The notes: generated by a model not told the origin, from the letters alone. Positions 33,616 through 43,099 are shown, counted from the first letter of the stretch. The stretch is DNA of 44,073 bases from Xylanibacter caecicola (GCF_013166515.1 NZ_JABKKJ010000022.1:1-44073), one strand, 5' to 3'. Numbers and translations are program-made.

Positions 33616-33753
33616 CATTCTGAATAAAAAAAGAAGAGCAATCTTCGCCTTTTTGCCCAGGTGGCGGAATTGGTAGACGCGCACGTTTCAGGTGCGTGTG
33701 TTTAACGGCGTGCAGGTTCGAGTCCTGTTCTGGGCACAATTTTATTCAGAATG
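33616..33753. repeat. 14-bp inverted repeat flanking tRNA-Leu(CAG)
   Basis: CATTCTGAATAAAA (33616-33629) and its exact reverse complement TTTTATTCAGAATG (33740-33753) bracket the tRNA, so the precursor could form an extended outer helix around it. Confidence 0.8.
33655..33736 (+). tRNA. tRNA-Leu (CAG)
   Basis: An 82-nt class II tRNA. Acceptor GCCCAGG pairs with TCTGGGC, the D-arm has GGCGGAATTGG, and the anticodon stem CACGT/GCGTG holds loop TTCAGGT. A long variable arm (TGTTTAACGGCGT) and discriminator A are present. CCA is not encoded. Confidence 0.95.
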
Positions 33754-33764
33754 CTTTTTGTGTT

Positions 33765-33848
33765 GGAGAGGTGGCGGAATAGGTAGACGCGCTACTTTGA
33801 GGGGGTAGTGTCAATTGCGACGTGGGAGTTCGAGTCTCCTCCTCTTCA
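33765..33848 (+). tRNA. tRNA-Leu (GAG)
   Basis: An 84-nt class II tRNA. Acceptor GGAGAGG pairs with CCTCTTC (one G-T), anticodon stem CTACT/GGTAG holds loop TTGAGGG with anticodon GAG, and a long variable arm and TTCGAGT T-loop follow. The D-loop reads GGAATAGG where the CAG isoacceptor has GGAATTGG. CCA is not encoded. Confidence 0.93.
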
Positions 33849-33860
33849 CACTTTTTTGTT

Positions 33861-33933
33861 GCGGAAATAGCTCAGTTGGTAGAGCACAACCTTGCCAAGG
33901 TTGGGGTCGCGGGTTCGAGTCCCGTTTTCCGCT
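33861..33933 (+). tRNA. tRNA-Gly (GCC), copy 2
   Basis: Identical over all 73 nt to the first tRNA-Gly at 33539-33611, and followed by the same CGG. It ends 31 nt before the start of the next protein gene. Confidence 0.95.
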
Positions 33934-33964
33934 CGGTTTTTTAGGAACAGGAAAAATACAAATC

Positions 33965-34516
33965 ATGAATTTATATTTAAGATATTTCGATAGAGAGACA
34001 TTAGTAAATAATGTCGATGATGCCATATTCTTTTTAGGTTCGATACAGGAAATAGGGATGAATCCCGAGTTGGAGGCAGATATACGTTCATACGTAGCAA
34101 GCGACGTATATTTTCCTAAGCGTTATAAAATACGTCCCCGTGTTTATTTTATAGTGATAAAGACCGAGGCTGCGACAATGCTTGATTTCAAGCAGAAGAA
34201 GGCTTTGCGCTCATCGGGGACAGCTGTGCACAATGAACCCAAGGAGAATGCATCATCTTCTTTGCTGCGTCTCGGCGAGGAACGTCCGGGGTGGTATGAG
34301 GGCACTCTTGACTTTAAGCGTGTTGTAATGATACCGGGTACGGGCAAGCATGAATATCGTGACACGCATTTTGTTGCCAATTGCAAGGCTCATTCGGGAA
34401 TGGACTGCTACAATCGCATAGTGGAGCATCTCAGAAGCAGGGTTGACGGCAGGAGTCAGTTCCCGTCGGCAAAGGGAAAAAACTTCAAGTTCAAGTATTT
34501 GGGACTTTGGAAATAA
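33965..34516 (+). CDS. Conserved-looking protein of unknown function
   Basis: A 183-residue soluble protein I do not recognise. It has an N-terminal D-D-A-I-F-F-L-G-S-I-Q-E helix, a tyrosine-rich stretch with R-P-R-V-Y-F-I-V-I-K-T-E, then E-E-R-P-G-W-Y-E-G-T and a basic tail. The open frame extends upstream to 33815 through a tRNA, so I placed the start at the ATG at 33965. There is no signal peptide or membrane segment. It ends 4 nt before ssb, suggesting co-transcription with ssb and gldE. The basic tail and ssb linkage hint at nucleic-acid binding, which is only an inference. Confidence 0.7.
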   Translation: MNLYLRYFDRETLVNNVDDAIFFLGSIQEIGMNPELEADIRSYVASDVYFPKRYKIRPRVYFIVIKTEAATMLDFKQKKALRSSGTAVHNEPKENASSSLLRLGEERPGWYEGTLDFKRVVMIPGTGKHEYRDTHFVANCKAHSGMDCYNRIVEHLRSRVDGRSQFPSAKGKNFKFKYLGLWK

Positions 34517-34520
34517 TCTT

Positions 34521-34931
34521 ATGAATAAGGTACTGCTTATCGGAAATGTAGGAAAAGAGCCGGAAGTGCGCTATTATGAGCAAGACCAGGCTGTAGCAAG
34601 TTTTCCTCTTGCCACAACCGAGCGTGGATATACTCTGCAAAACGGTACACAGGTTCCCGACCGTACAGACTGGCATAACATTGTGCTGTATCGCGGACTG
34701 GCAAAAGTGGCAGAGAAATATATTCATAAAGGCGACAAGCTATACATAGAAGGGCGTATACGTTACAGAAGTTATGACGACCAGAAAGGTATGCGTCGTT
34801 ATGTTACGGAGATACTTGCCGAGAATATGGAAATGCTTACTCCTAAACAGACTGCTGTATCATCGCCTGCCGGAAAGTCGGCGGAACCCTCGGTGCAGCA
34901 GGATAAAACAACACAAGATCTGCCATTCTGA
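34521..34931 (+). CDS. ssb: Single-stranded DNA-binding protein
   Basis: A 136-residue OB-fold protein that coats single-stranded DNA in replication and repair. It begins M-N-K-V-L-L-I-G-N-V-G and includes F-P-L-A-T-T-E-R, W-H-N-I-V-L-Y and the G-R-I-R-Y-R-S-Y strand, followed by a flexible tail ending D-L-P-F, the usual protein-interaction tip. The frame is open upstream to 34443, but the family N-terminus fixes the ATG at 34521. It lies 4 nt after the unknown gene and 25 nt before gldE, an ssb-gldE order common in Bacteroidetes. It is shorter than E. coli SSB (178). Confidence 0.94.
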   Translation: MNKVLLIGNVGKEPEVRYYEQDQAVASFPLATTERGYTLQNGTQVPDRTDWHNIVLYRGLAKVAEKYIHKGDKLYIEGRIRYRSYDDQKGMRRYVTEILAENMEMLTPKQTAVSSPAGKSAEPSVQQDKTTQDLPF

Positions 34932-34956
34932 TGTCAGGTGATATTTGAAATAAAAA

Positions 34957-36315
34957 ATGGTTTTGGACATAATATCGTATTTGGGCACTACTTTGTCGGA
35001 AGTACATCTTAACGCTCCCGACACAGGAGTTGTTGTAGCTTCATTGCTTGCAATATTCCTTCTTCTGGTTTCGGGCTTTGCCAGCGGGTCTGAAATAGCT
35101 TTCTTCAGTCTGGCTCCATCCGATTTAAATGAATTGTCGCCGGAACATAATCAAAGTGACAAGAACATAGAGTTGCTGCGTAACGACAGTGAGCGTACTT
35201 TAGCTACAATTCTTATAACAAATAATTTTGTCAATGTCATGATAATCATGATATGTAACTATATTTTCGGCAAGATTATTGACTTCGGAAATGCGTATTG
35301 GCTGCAATTCGTGTGTATAACCGTACTGCTTACTTTCTTTCTTCTTCTGTTCGGAGAGATTATGCCGAAGATATTTGCAAGGCAGTCTTCGTTGAAGTTC
35401 TGCAGGCGTACGATAGGCGGAATACTGTTTTTCCGCAAATTGTTCTGGCCTTTGGGGACAGTTCTCATTAAGAGTGGGGTTTTGGCGGAGAAGATTTTTG
35501 CCAAGGAAAATCATGTCCTGAGTGTGGATGAACTGGGACAGGCACTTGAATTGACCGACAAAAACGACATAAAGGATGAGCGCAGCATGCTAAAAGGCAT
35601 TGTGAGATTTGGCGCGGAGACTGTAAAGGAGATAATGACAAGCCGCCAGGATATTGTAGACCTTAATATAAAAAGTTCGTTCTCAGACGTTCTTAAATGT
35701 ATTGTGGAAAACAATTACAGCCGTATTCCCGTCTATCAGGACAATACGGACAACATTCGCGGAGTGCTTTATATAAAAGACTTGCTGTTGCATATAAACA
35801 AACCTGCCAATTTCCGTTGGCAGAGCCTTATACGTCCGCCGTATTTTGTTCCGGATACGAAGAAAATCGATGATCTTCTCCGTGAGTTTCAGAAAGGAAA
35901 GGTGCACATTGCCATTGTTGTGGACGAGTTCGGAGGAACAAGTGGTATTGTTACGCTTGAGGATATACTCGAAGAAATTGTAGGCGAGATAAACGATGAA
36001 TATGATGACGATGAGAAAACCTACAAGCGTATAGGGCATAATACTTATATATTTGAAGGAAAGACTCTTCTGAGCGATTTCTATAAGATACTGAATGTTG
36101 ACGGTGACGAGTTTGAAGATATAGAAGGCGATGCCGATACCGTTGCCGGACTGTTGCTTGAACTTAAAGGTGATTTCCCTGTTATGAACGAGAAACTGGA
36201 ATATAAGAATTATTCTTTTGAAATTCAGGACATGGATGAGCGTCGTATATCAAGCGTGAAAGTGGCTATAGGTGACAAAAAGAAAGAAAACATCGAAGGC
36301 AATGCCGCTGATTAG
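34957..36315 (+). CDS. gldE: GldE-like CNNM/CorC transporter-type protein
   Basis: A 452-residue inner-membrane protein. The N-terminal DUF21 (CNNM) domain has three or four hydrophobic helices in residues 20-190, including V-A-S-L-L-A-I-F-L-L-L-V-S-G. Two cytoplasmic CBS repeats follow (about 215-335; V-K-E-I-M-T-S-R and V-D-E-F-G-G-T-S-G-I-V-T-L-E-D), then a CorC_HlyC domain at the end. The family is linked to divalent-cation export; GldE was named for gliding in Flavobacterium but is kept in many non-gliders. It follows ssb by 25 nt and its end overlaps the phosphopantetheinyl transferase start by 14 nt, which couples their translation. Confidence 0.9.
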   Translation: MVLDIISYLGTTLSEVHLNAPDTGVVVASLLAIFLLLVSGFASGSEIAFFSLAPSDLNELSPEHNQSDKNIELLRNDSERTLATILITNNFVNVMIIMICNYIFGKIIDFGNAYWLQFVCITVLLTFFLLLFGEIMPKIFARQSSLKFCRRTIGGILFFRKLFWPLGTVLIKSGVLAEKIFAKENHVLSVDELGQALELTDKNDIKDERSMLKGIVRFGAETVKEIMTSRQDIVDLNIKSSFSDVLKCIVENNYSRIPVYQDNTDNIRGVLYIKDLLLHINKPANFRWQSLIRPPYFVPDTKKIDDLLREFQKGKVHIAIVVDEFGGTSGIVTLEDILEEIVGEINDEYDDDEKTYKRIGHNTYIFEGKTLLSDFYKILNVDGDEFEDIEGDADTVAGLLLELKGDFPVMNEKLEYKNYSFEIQDMDERRISSVKVAIGDKKKENIEGNAAD

Positions 36316-36925
36316 GATAGAAAAAATTTCCGCAGATGTCTGCCTCGGGTTGTGGAATATAACTGAAACAACGTCCGTTTTCTTTGAATTATATCCGCAT
36401 TTACTTGTTCATAAACCGGTGACTGATACTTTCAAGTCGGAAGCACGTTGTCTGGAGTATCTTGCCGTCAGGGCTTTATTGTCTCACATGGAAGGGGATG
36501 ACATACGGATATCTCATGACGGAAACGGCAAGCCCCTGCTTTCAAACGGTGCGGAAATAAGCATAAGCCACACGCGTGGATATGTTGCCGTAATCGTTTC
36601 TTCGGTTAAACGTGTTGCCGTAGACATAGAATATGTAAGTGAAAGGGTGGGGCGTGTAGCCTCTAAATTCCTGAGAGACGATGAAAATGCCTTGTCCCTG
36701 CACGGGCAATTGCTGTGCTGGTGTGCAAAAGAGACAGCTTATAAATTGTTTTCTGCCGATAATCTTGGTTTTCATGATATTCGTATTTCTCCGTGTGACT
36801 TAAACGGAAATACCGGTGTTGTGAAAGCAGAGAACCTTAAACGTAATGTTGAATTTGACATATATTATAATATGACGGACAAATTCATGCTTACTTATGC
36901 TATATACAAAGCCGGTAATTTATGA
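36302..36925 (+). CDS. 4'-phosphopantetheinyl transferase superfamily protein
   Basis: A 207-residue enzyme that transfers phosphopantetheine from CoA to carrier-protein serines. Motifs are S-I-S-H (87-90), V-D-I-E (107-110) with Mg-binding acids, and W-C-A-K-E-T-A-Y-K (140-148), all intact. I placed the start at ATG 36302 rather than the GTG at 36272 because the added residues (T-K-R-K-K-T-S-K-A) are gldE codons read in another frame. It overlaps the gldE stop. It may activate the fatty-acid acyl carrier protein or a polyketide-type carrier; no carrier gene is in the window. Its stop codon lies in the left arm of the downstream terminator. Confidence 0.88.
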   Translation: MPLIRIEKISADVCLGLWNITETTSVFFELYPHLLVHKPVTDTFKSEARCLEYLAVRALLSHMEGDDIRISHDGNGKPLLSNGAEISISHTRGYVAVIVSSVKRVAVDIEYVSERVGRVASKFLRDDENALSLHGQLLCWCAKETAYKLFSADNLGFHDIRISPCDLNGNTGVVKAENLKRNVEFDIYYNMTDKFMLTYAIYKAGNL

Positions 36926-36987
36926 TTGACGGTTGCTTGCTGTCGGGCAAGGTAACGGACTTTCAATTATAAATTACCGGCTGTTTT
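36910..36987 (+). terminator. Terminator between the PPTase gene and rhlE
   Basis: A perfect 14-bp stem, AGCCGGTAATTTAT (36910-36923) with ATAAATTACCGGCT (36969-36982), is followed by GTTTTTC. The 45-nt loop contains a smaller hairpin CTTGC/GCAAG. The left arm includes the PPTase stop codon. Confidence 0.8.
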
Positions 36988-36994
36988 TCAGACT

Positions 36995-38257
36995 TTATAC
37001 ATTGGTCTGTTTACGTTCTGACCTTTTTCCGTTTCTCTTTTTATATCCTTGTTTCTTGTTCTTGTTATACGGTTTGCGTTTTCTGTTTTCATTCCTTGCA
37101 TAGACTTTGTATTCCGGTGATTCGCCTATACCCTGTGGCAGCGGTATCTTTTCAACGGTGCGCCCGATAAACTTCTCTATATTCATGAATGCTCCGATTT
37201 CCTTGCCTCTTATCAGTGTTATAGCCCTTCCGTCGCGGTCGGCGCGTGCCGTTCGACCTATGCGGTGCACATAGTCTTCCACATCATGCGGTACGTCATA
37301 GTTTATCACCATGGATATGTCGTCTATGTCTATGCCTCTCGATACAATGTCTGTTGCAACGAGCACGTCTACTTGTCCGCTCTTGAAGCGGTACATCACG
37401 TCGTCGCGCTGGCTCTGTTCCAGATCCGAGTGCATCTCATCACTGTTTATGCCGTTCTGTTTCAGTGTCCTGTTTATTTCCTTTACTTTTATCTTTGACG
37501 AAGAGAATATTATTACACGGCTTAACTTTTCTTTGCCGAAGATGTCTTTCAGTATCCTCTGTTTCTGGTTGTCATGACATACGTATGCCGTCTGCTTTAT
37601 TTTCTCAGCCGGCTTGTTTACGGCAATCTTTATTATAGCAGGATTTTTTAGTATGCTTTTGGCAAGCTGTTCAATCTTGTCGGGCATTGTTGCAGAGAAC
37701 ATTATCGTCTGACAAGTATCCGGCAACAGTTTCGCAATAGCCATGATATCCTCTGAAAATCCCATATCCAGCATCCTGTCTGCCTCGTCGAGAACAAAGA
37801 AAGAAACCTTGCTGAAGTCGACGTTTCCCATGGTTATGTGGCTGAGCAGCCGTCCCGGTGTTGCTATTATCACGTCGGCACCGAGCTGCATGCCTTTAAG
37901 TTCCTGATTATACCTGTTGCCGTCGTTGCCTCCATATACGGCAACGCTGTTTATCGAAGGCATATAATAGGAGAAGCCTTGCATTGCCTGGTCTATCTGT
38001 TGGGCAAGTTCTCGTGTCGGACTCATTATGACACAGTTGATAGCATCTTGCGGAAAACCTCCGTCATCGAGTATGCTTAGTATAGGCAGAAGATATGCCG
38101 CAGTTTTTCCTGTGCCGGTCTGTGCCACTCCGAGCACATCCTTTCTGTCGAGTATTGCTGGTATACATTTCTCCTGTATTGGGGTGCACGTGGTGAAATT
38201 CATGTCATCAAGTGCATCCAATGTATTGTCGTTCAAATCTAAATCGTAAAAATCCAT
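36995..38257 (-). CDS. rhlE: DEAD-box RNA helicase, RhlE-like
   Basis: A 420-residue ATP-dependent RNA helicase of the RhlE type. All motifs are visible: Q motif F-T-T-C-T-P-I-Q, A-Q-T-G-T-G-K-T, P-T-R-E-L-A, T-P-G-R, D-E-A-D, S-A-T and H-R-I-G-R-T-A-R. The C-terminal 35 residues are lysine/arginine-rich and probably bind RNA nonspecifically. It may aid ribosome assembly or mRNA turnover. It starts 3 nt after the upstream permease stop and is last of the lon-tgt-permease-rhlE set on the minus strand. The shared terminator lies just past its stop. Confidence 0.93.
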   Translation of the reverse strand: MDFYDLDLNDNTLDALDDMNFTTCTPIQEKCIPAILDRKDVLGVAQTGTGKTAAYLLPILSILDDGGFPQDAINCVIMSPTRELAQQIDQAMQGFSYYMPSINSVAVYGGNDGNRYNQELKGMQLGADVIIATPGRLLSHITMGNVDFSKVSFFVLDEADRMLDMGFSEDIMAIAKLLPDTCQTIMFSATMPDKIEQLAKSILKNPAIIKIAVNKPAEKIKQTAYVCHDNQKQRILKDIFGKEKLSRVIIFSSSKIKVKEINRTLKQNGINSDEMHSDLEQSQRDDVMYRFKSGQVDVLVATDIVSRGIDIDDISMVINYDVPHDVEDYVHRIGRTARADRDGRAITLIRGKEIGAFMNIEKFIGRTVEKIPLPQGIGESPEYKVYARNENRKRKPYNKNKKQGYKKRNGKRSERKQTNV

Positions 38258-38260
38258 TTT

Positions 38261-39469
38261 TTAATTAGGTGCTTTTCTGTAGCAGTAGTATGCTACAAAT
38301 GTAAATATAATATTTGGTATCCATGCCGCCAATATAGGCGGAGTATTGGCATTTATCGCAAATGTCGCCGATACCGTCTGCAAAAGTATATATCCGAAAC
38401 TTAGTGCAAGTCCGATACCAAGGTATAGTCCCATGCCTCCTTTGCGCTTTCGTGAAGACAATGCCAGTCCTATGGTTGTAAGGATGAACGATGCGAAGGA
38501 CATGGCTATGCGTTTGTGATACTCTACCTCATATTGTACCACGTTGCTTGAACCGCGGTCTATCTGCTTGCCTATATACTCGCGCAACTGCGGACTTGTG
38601 AATGTTTCTTGCTGTCCCTTGGAAAACACCAGGTCTGTAGGCTCCATCATTATCACCGTATCTTTGGATGCTCCGCTTGTAATATGCTCCCTGAGACCTT
38701 TTAGCTGGCGTATTCTCCAGCCTATGGCTTTCCAATGGTATTTGGCATCGGATATTGTGTCGTATTGTATTTCTGAAGCAGTCATGTGGCTTACAAGCTT
38801 TTTGTTCTCAAACTTGTCAAGACAAAAGCCATATCCCTTCTTGCGGTTGTTGTCGTAGTGCTGTATGTATGCTATGACACCTTTGCCCACCTGCAGTTGT
38901 ACATTCTCTGCCGATGTGTTTCTTTTCTTGTTCTTATACATCGTCTCGAAGTTCTGTCTTACGATTGTTCCTTTAGGTATGATGTATGAGCCAAGATAAT
39001 ATGTCATTATGGAAATGATTGCAGCCGAAATCATGTACGGACGCATCAGCCTTTTGAAACTTACACCGGCGGCGAGCATTGATATTATCTCGGAGTTTCC
39101 TGCAAGTTTTGATGTGAAGAATATTACGGCGATAAATACGAACAGAGGACTGAACAGATTGGCAAAGTATGGTACGAAGTTCATGTAGTAGTCGAAAACG
39201 ATAGCCTTAAGTGGCGCATGATACTGTGTAAACTTTGCCAGATTCTCGTTGATGTCGAAAACAATGGATATTGAGATAATCAGGGCGATTGAATAGAAGT
39301 ATGTACCAATGAATTTCTTGATGATATACAGGTCGAGCAGTTTTACATACCTTTTAGGATTGACATATCCCAGCCAGCCGAGTCTGTTGCCCAGCCGTCC
39401 GGCAAGCTCTGCTGTCTTTCTGTATGACGCATTGTTCTTGCCTTTGTTTATTATCGTCCTGATATTCAT
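38261..39469 (-). CDS. LptF/LptG-family permease
   Basis: A 402-residue inner-membrane protein of the YjgP/YjgQ family, one half of the lipopolysaccharide transporter LptB2FG. Two N-terminal and several C-terminal hydrophobic helices flank a periplasmic beta-jellyroll domain (about 160-300). The long R-I-L-K-L-L-D-like start is Y-V-K-L-L-D-L-Y-I-I-K-K-F-I-G-T-Y, which is typical. Both LptF and LptG share this fold, and the Bacteroidetes gene beside tgt is usually called lptG or lptF without further evidence. It starts 11 nt after the tgt stop. Confidence 0.9.
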   Translation of the reverse strand: MNIRTIINKGKNNASYRKTAELAGRLGNRLGWLGYVNPKRYVKLLDLYIIKKFIGTYFYSIALIISISIVFDINENLAKFTQYHAPLKAIVFDYYMNFVPYFANLFSPLFVFIAVIFFTSKLAGNSEIISMLAAGVSFKRLMRPYMISAAIISIMTYYLGSYIIPKGTIVRQNFETMYKNKKRNTSAENVQLQVGKGVIAYIQHYDNNRKKGYGFCLDKFENKKLVSHMTASEIQYDTISDAKYHWKAIGWRIRQLKGLREHITSGASKDTVIMMEPTDLVFSKGQQETFTSPQLREYIGKQIDRGSSNVVQYEVEYHKRIAMSFASFILTTIGLALSSRKRKGGMGLYLGIGLALSFGYILLQTVSATFAINANTPPILAAWIPNIIFTFVAYYCYRKAPN

Positions 39470-39480
39470 CGTCGTTTATA

Positions 39481-40608
39481 CTATATTCTTTTTCCAAGTT
39501 GTTCGATAACAGACTTTTTCCATGTAACGAAGTCTCCTTGTTCAATGTGGTGCCTTGCATCCGTCACCAGCCGCAGATAGAAAGCAAGGTTGTGTATACT
39601 TGCTATCTGCATGGCAAGCAGCTCCTGTGCCTTGAACAGATGATGAAGATAAGCCTTTGTATATATGATGTCTGTCTCGCATCCGTCCGGATCTATGGGA
39701 GAAAAATCTTTTTCCCATTTCTTGTTGCGCATGTTCATTGTGCCGTTGTATGTGAAGAGCATGGCATTGCGCCCGTTTCTCGTCGGCATCACGCAGTCGA
39801 ACATGTCCACCCCTCTCTCTATCGCCTCAAGAATGTTCTGCGGAGTTCCCACACCCATAAGATAACGCGGCTTGTCCTTTGGCAGTATGTCGTTGACCAC
39901 CTCTATCATCTCGTACATCACTTCTGTAGGTTCGCCCACGGCAAGCCCTCCGATGGCGTTTCCGTCTGCCCCTTTGTCTGCAACGAACTTTGCCGCCTCA
40001 CGTCTTAAGTCCTTGTAAGTGCATCCTTGTACAATAGGAAAAAGGCTCTGGTCGTATCCGTATAAAGGTTCTGTTTCGTTGAAACGCTTTATACAACGGT
40101 CGAGCCATCTCTCTGTAAGTCCCAGACTTCTTTTGGCATATTGGTAGTCACTGTCTCCCGGAGGACACTCGTCGAATGCCATAATGATGTCTGCACCTAT
40201 CACACGTTCGGTGTCCATGACGTTTTCCGGTGTGAAGATATGCTTGGAACCGTCTATGTGCGAGCGAAATTCGCAACCTTCTTCTTTAAGTTTGCGTATG
40301 CCAGTGAGCGAGAAGACTTGAAAACCTCCGCTGTCTGTCAGTATCGGACGATCCCATGTATTGAACTTATGCAGTCCTCCTGCAGCACGAAGCGTGTCAA
40401 GTCCGGGTCTGAGATACAGGTGGTATGTGTTGCCAAGTATTATCTGTGCCTTTACCTGTTCGCGCAGTTCGTTGAAGTGAACACCCTTTACGCTGCCGCA
40501 TGTTCCCACCGGCATGAATATAGGTGTCTTTATCTGCCCGTGGCATGTGGTGATAAGTCCTGTGCGTGCATCGCTTGCGGGGTCGGTATGTTGTAGTTCG
40601 AATTTCAT
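39481..40608 (-). CDS. tgt: tRNA-guanine transglycosylase (queuine tRNA-ribosyltransferase)
   Basis: A 375-residue enzyme exchanging guanine 34 for preQ1 in tRNAs for Asp, Asn, His and Tyr. The substrate-binding T-D-S-G-G-F-Q-V-F (Asp92) and nucleophile Asp271 (D-C-V-M-P-T-R) are intact, as is the G-V-G-T-P segment. The usual zinc site is C-x-C-x-x-C...H. Here the region reads G-C-E-T-D-I-I-Y, with a single Cys310, while the distal His339 (S-I-H-N) remains. Two zinc ligands are therefore missing, which may be a lineage feature. The gene starts 3 nt after the lon stop and is followed by the permease; lon-tgt-lptG is a common order in Bacteroidetes. Confidence 0.95.
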   Translation of the reverse strand: MKFELQHTDPASDARTGLITTCHGQIKTPIFMPVGTCGSVKGVHFNELREQVKAQIILGNTYHLYLRPGLDTLRAAGGLHKFNTWDRPILTDSGGFQVFSLTGIRKLKEEGCEFRSHIDGSKHIFTPENVMDTERVIGADIIMAFDECPPGDSDYQYAKRSLGLTERWLDRCIKRFNETEPLYGYDQSLFPIVQGCTYKDLRREAAKFVADKGADGNAIGGLAVGEPTEVMYEMIEVVNDILPKDKPRYLMGVGTPQNILEAIERGVDMFDCVMPTRNGRNAMLFTYNGTMNMRNKKWEKDFSPIDPDGCETDIIYTKAYLHHLFKAQELLAMQIASIHNLAFYLRLVTDARHHIEQGDFVTWKKSVIEQLGKRI

Positions 40609-40611
40609 TGA

Positions 40612-43071
40612 TTACTGTTTCTGTTCCTTTTCTTCTATTTCAAATGTAACGGCATTCTTTACTTTCTCATCCGTGAGTGCAAAGTTCCATACATCCCCCA
40701 CATTCTCCACATAGTGGAAACTGACACCTTTGAGATATATGTCAGGTATTTCGTCAATGTCCTTCTTGTTGTCCTTGCACATTAAAATCTCTGTTATGCC
40801 TGCTCGTTTTGCAGCCAGTATCTTTTCCTTGATACCACCTACCGGCAGCACTTTCCCGCGTAAAGTTATCTCACCTGTCATTGCCGTGTTCTTGCGGACT
40901 TTGCGTTGTGTTATGGCGGATGCTATAGATGTGGCAATTGTGATGCCGGCAGAAGGTCCGTCTTTGGGCGTGGCACCCTCCGGTACATGTATGTGTATGT
41001 TCCAGTTGTCAAATATGCGGTAATCTATGTTCAGATCGTCGGCATGTGCCTTTACATATTCCAGTGCCAGCATAGCCGACTCTTTCATGACATCTCCCAG
41101 ATTTCCCGTCAGTGTAAGTTTGCCTCCCTTGCCTTTGCTCAGGCTTGTTTCGATGAACAGTATCTCGCCTCCTACGCTTGTCCATGCCAGTCCTGTAACG
41201 ATACCGGCGTATTCGTTGCCCTGATATATATCGCGGCTGAACGGAGCCTTGCCAAGCATCGTTTCGACTTCGGCAGGTGTTATTTTTGTAAAAGGCAGCT
41301 TGCCGTCCCTGACTTTCATCAGAGCAGCCTTGCGCAGCAACTTGTTTATTTGTTTTTCAAGTTGCCTTACTCCGCTTTCACGTGTGTACTGTTCGATTAT
41401 CTTTTCTATTCCCGCCTTGTTGAACGTCAGTGCCTTGTCTGTGTCCATACCCGTATTTTCCTTTTCTTTGGGTATAAGGTGACGTTTGGCAATCTCAATT
41501 TTCTCCTCGGTTATATATCCGCTAACCTCTATCAGTTCCATACGGTCGAGTAACGGTCGCGGAATGGTTGTTATGTCGTTTGCCGTGGCTATGAACAACA
41601 CTTTCGACAGGTCGTAGTCCATGTCAAGATAGTTGTCGTGAAAGGCGTTGTTCTGTTCCGGATCCAGCACTTCCAACAGGGCGGATGCCGGGTCGCCGTT
41701 GACAGTGTTCTGTGTAACCTTGTCTATTTCGTCAAGTATGAACACGGGGTTTGACGAGCCTGCCTTCTGCATGCTCTTTATTATACGTCCCGGCATGGCA
41801 CCGATATATGTCCGGCGATGTCCCCTTATTTCAGCCTCATCATGCACACCTCCGAGCGAAACCCTCACGTATTTTCGCTTCATGGATTTGGCTATGCTCT
41901 TTCCGAGACTGGTTTTTCCCACTCCGGGAGGACCGTAAAGGCATATTATCGGCGACTTAAGGTCCTTACGAAGGCTTAAGACAGCCATATACTCAAGAAT
42001 TCTTTCCTTTACTTTCTCCATGCCGTAGTGATCCTTGTCCAGTATTTTCTGAGCCCTTTTAAGGTTCAGGTCGTCTTCAGTGCATTCGTCCCACGGCAGA
42101 CTTACAAGTGTCTGAAGATAGTTGAGCTGTATGCTGTATTCCGGACTCTGAGGGTTCAGGATGTCGAGCTTGTCTATTTCCTTACCGAATACTTTTGCAA
42201 AGTTTTCGTTATACATCTTTTCTTCGGCTTTTTCGATAAGCTCCTTGCGCTCGGGCGACATGTCACCGTTGCCAAGTTCTTCCTTGATGTTTTTTATCTG
42301 CTGTTGCAGAAAATACTCCCTCTGCTGTTCGTCTATGTCCTCACGTGTTTTCGTGCGTATGTCTTGCTTCAGCTCCAATAGCTGTAATTCGCGGTTCAAT
42401 ATTCTTAATATGCCGAAAGCCCTGTCTTTCAGAGATTTCACTTCCAATAGTTCGATCTTGTCTGTAATATCAAACGGCATGCTCGAACATATAAAGTTCA
42501 GCAGTATGATGCTGCTGGTGATGTTCTGTATTGCAAATTGTGCCTCGTCCGGAATATCCTCGTTCAGCTTGATGTATCCTGCCGCACATTTGCGCAAGTC
42601 GTCGATGGCAGCCTCGAATATCTTGTCTCCGTTGTCCGGAAACTCTTCTGCAGCCGTTTCCACCATTCCTTCCATGTAAGGACGTGTCTTCTTTATCTCC
42701 GTAAGACGGCATCTGCCGAGTCCTTGTACAATTACAGAGATATTGTTTCCACTGCCTGGAATTTCGAGTATGCGTATTATTCTGGCATAGACACCGTATT
42801 CATACAGGTCGTCTTTACCGGGTTCTTCTTTGTCTGCATCTTTCTGGCAGAATACTGCGAATACGGCGTTAGGCTTTTCCTTAAGTTTGTTTATCAGGTT
42901 CAGGCTGGCCTCCCTGCCTATAAGTATAGGCGAGACTATGCCCGGAAATAAAATAAGGTTGCGTGTAGCAAGTATCGGCAGTTTGCCTTCGTGGTTTTCT
43001 TCCAATAATTTCGTAACATCTCCCTCGTAGTCGGCTATCATCGAAAATGCACTATTTTGATTTCTTTTCAT
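40612..43071 (-). CDS. lon: ATP-dependent protease Lon
   Basis: An 819-residue cytosolic AAA+ serine protease that degrades damaged and regulatory proteins. The N-terminal substrate-binding LonN domain spans about 1-240, followed by a coiled coil. The AAA module has G-P-P-G-V-G-K-T and F-I-L-D-E-I-D-K, and the C-terminal protease domain carries D-G-P-S-A-G with catalytic Ser and its Lys partner 43 residues later (G-G-I-K-E-K), as in E. coli Lon. Length is slightly longer than E. coli (784). The start is 29 nt from a -7-like element (minus TAACTTTG). It heads a lon-tgt-permease-rhlE operon with gaps of 3-11 nt. Confidence 0.96.
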   Translation of the reverse strand: MKRNQNSAFSMIADYEGDVTKLLEENHEGKLPILATRNLILFPGIVSPILIGREASLNLINKLKEKPNAVFAVFCQKDADKEEPGKDDLYEYGVYARIIRILEIPGSGNNISVIVQGLGRCRLTEIKKTRPYMEGMVETAAEEFPDNGDKIFEAAIDDLRKCAAGYIKLNEDIPDEAQFAIQNITSSIILLNFICSSMPFDITDKIELLEVKSLKDRAFGILRILNRELQLLELKQDIRTKTREDIDEQQREYFLQQQIKNIKEELGNGDMSPERKELIEKAEEKMYNENFAKVFGKEIDKLDILNPQSPEYSIQLNYLQTLVSLPWDECTEDDLNLKRAQKILDKDHYGMEKVKERILEYMAVLSLRKDLKSPIICLYGPPGVGKTSLGKSIAKSMKRKYVRVSLGGVHDEAEIRGHRRTYIGAMPGRIIKSMQKAGSSNPVFILDEIDKVTQNTVNGDPASALLEVLDPEQNNAFHDNYLDMDYDLSKVLFIATANDITTIPRPLLDRMELIEVSGYITEEKIEIAKRHLIPKEKENTGMDTDKALTFNKAGIEKIIEQYTRESGVRQLEKQINKLLRKAALMKVRDGKLPFTKITPAEVETMLGKAPFSRDIYQGNEYAGIVTGLAWTSVGGEILFIETSLSKGKGGKLTLTGNLGDVMKESAMLALEYVKAHADDLNIDYRIFDNWNIHIHVPEGATPKDGPSAGITIATSIASAITQRKVRKNTAMTGEITLRGKVLPVGGIKEKILAAKRAGITEILMCKDNKKDIDEIPDIYLKGVSFHYVENVGDVWNFALTDEKVKNAVTFEIEEKEQKQ

Positions 43072-43099
43072 ATAATGGTCGTCTCTTGTTTTTGAGATG

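Noticed and set aside
33815..33964. Upstream extension of the 183-aa gene through tRNA-Leu(GAG) and tRNA-Gly
   Set aside because: The region is clearly tRNA; the ATG at 33965 just after the tRNA is the plausible start.
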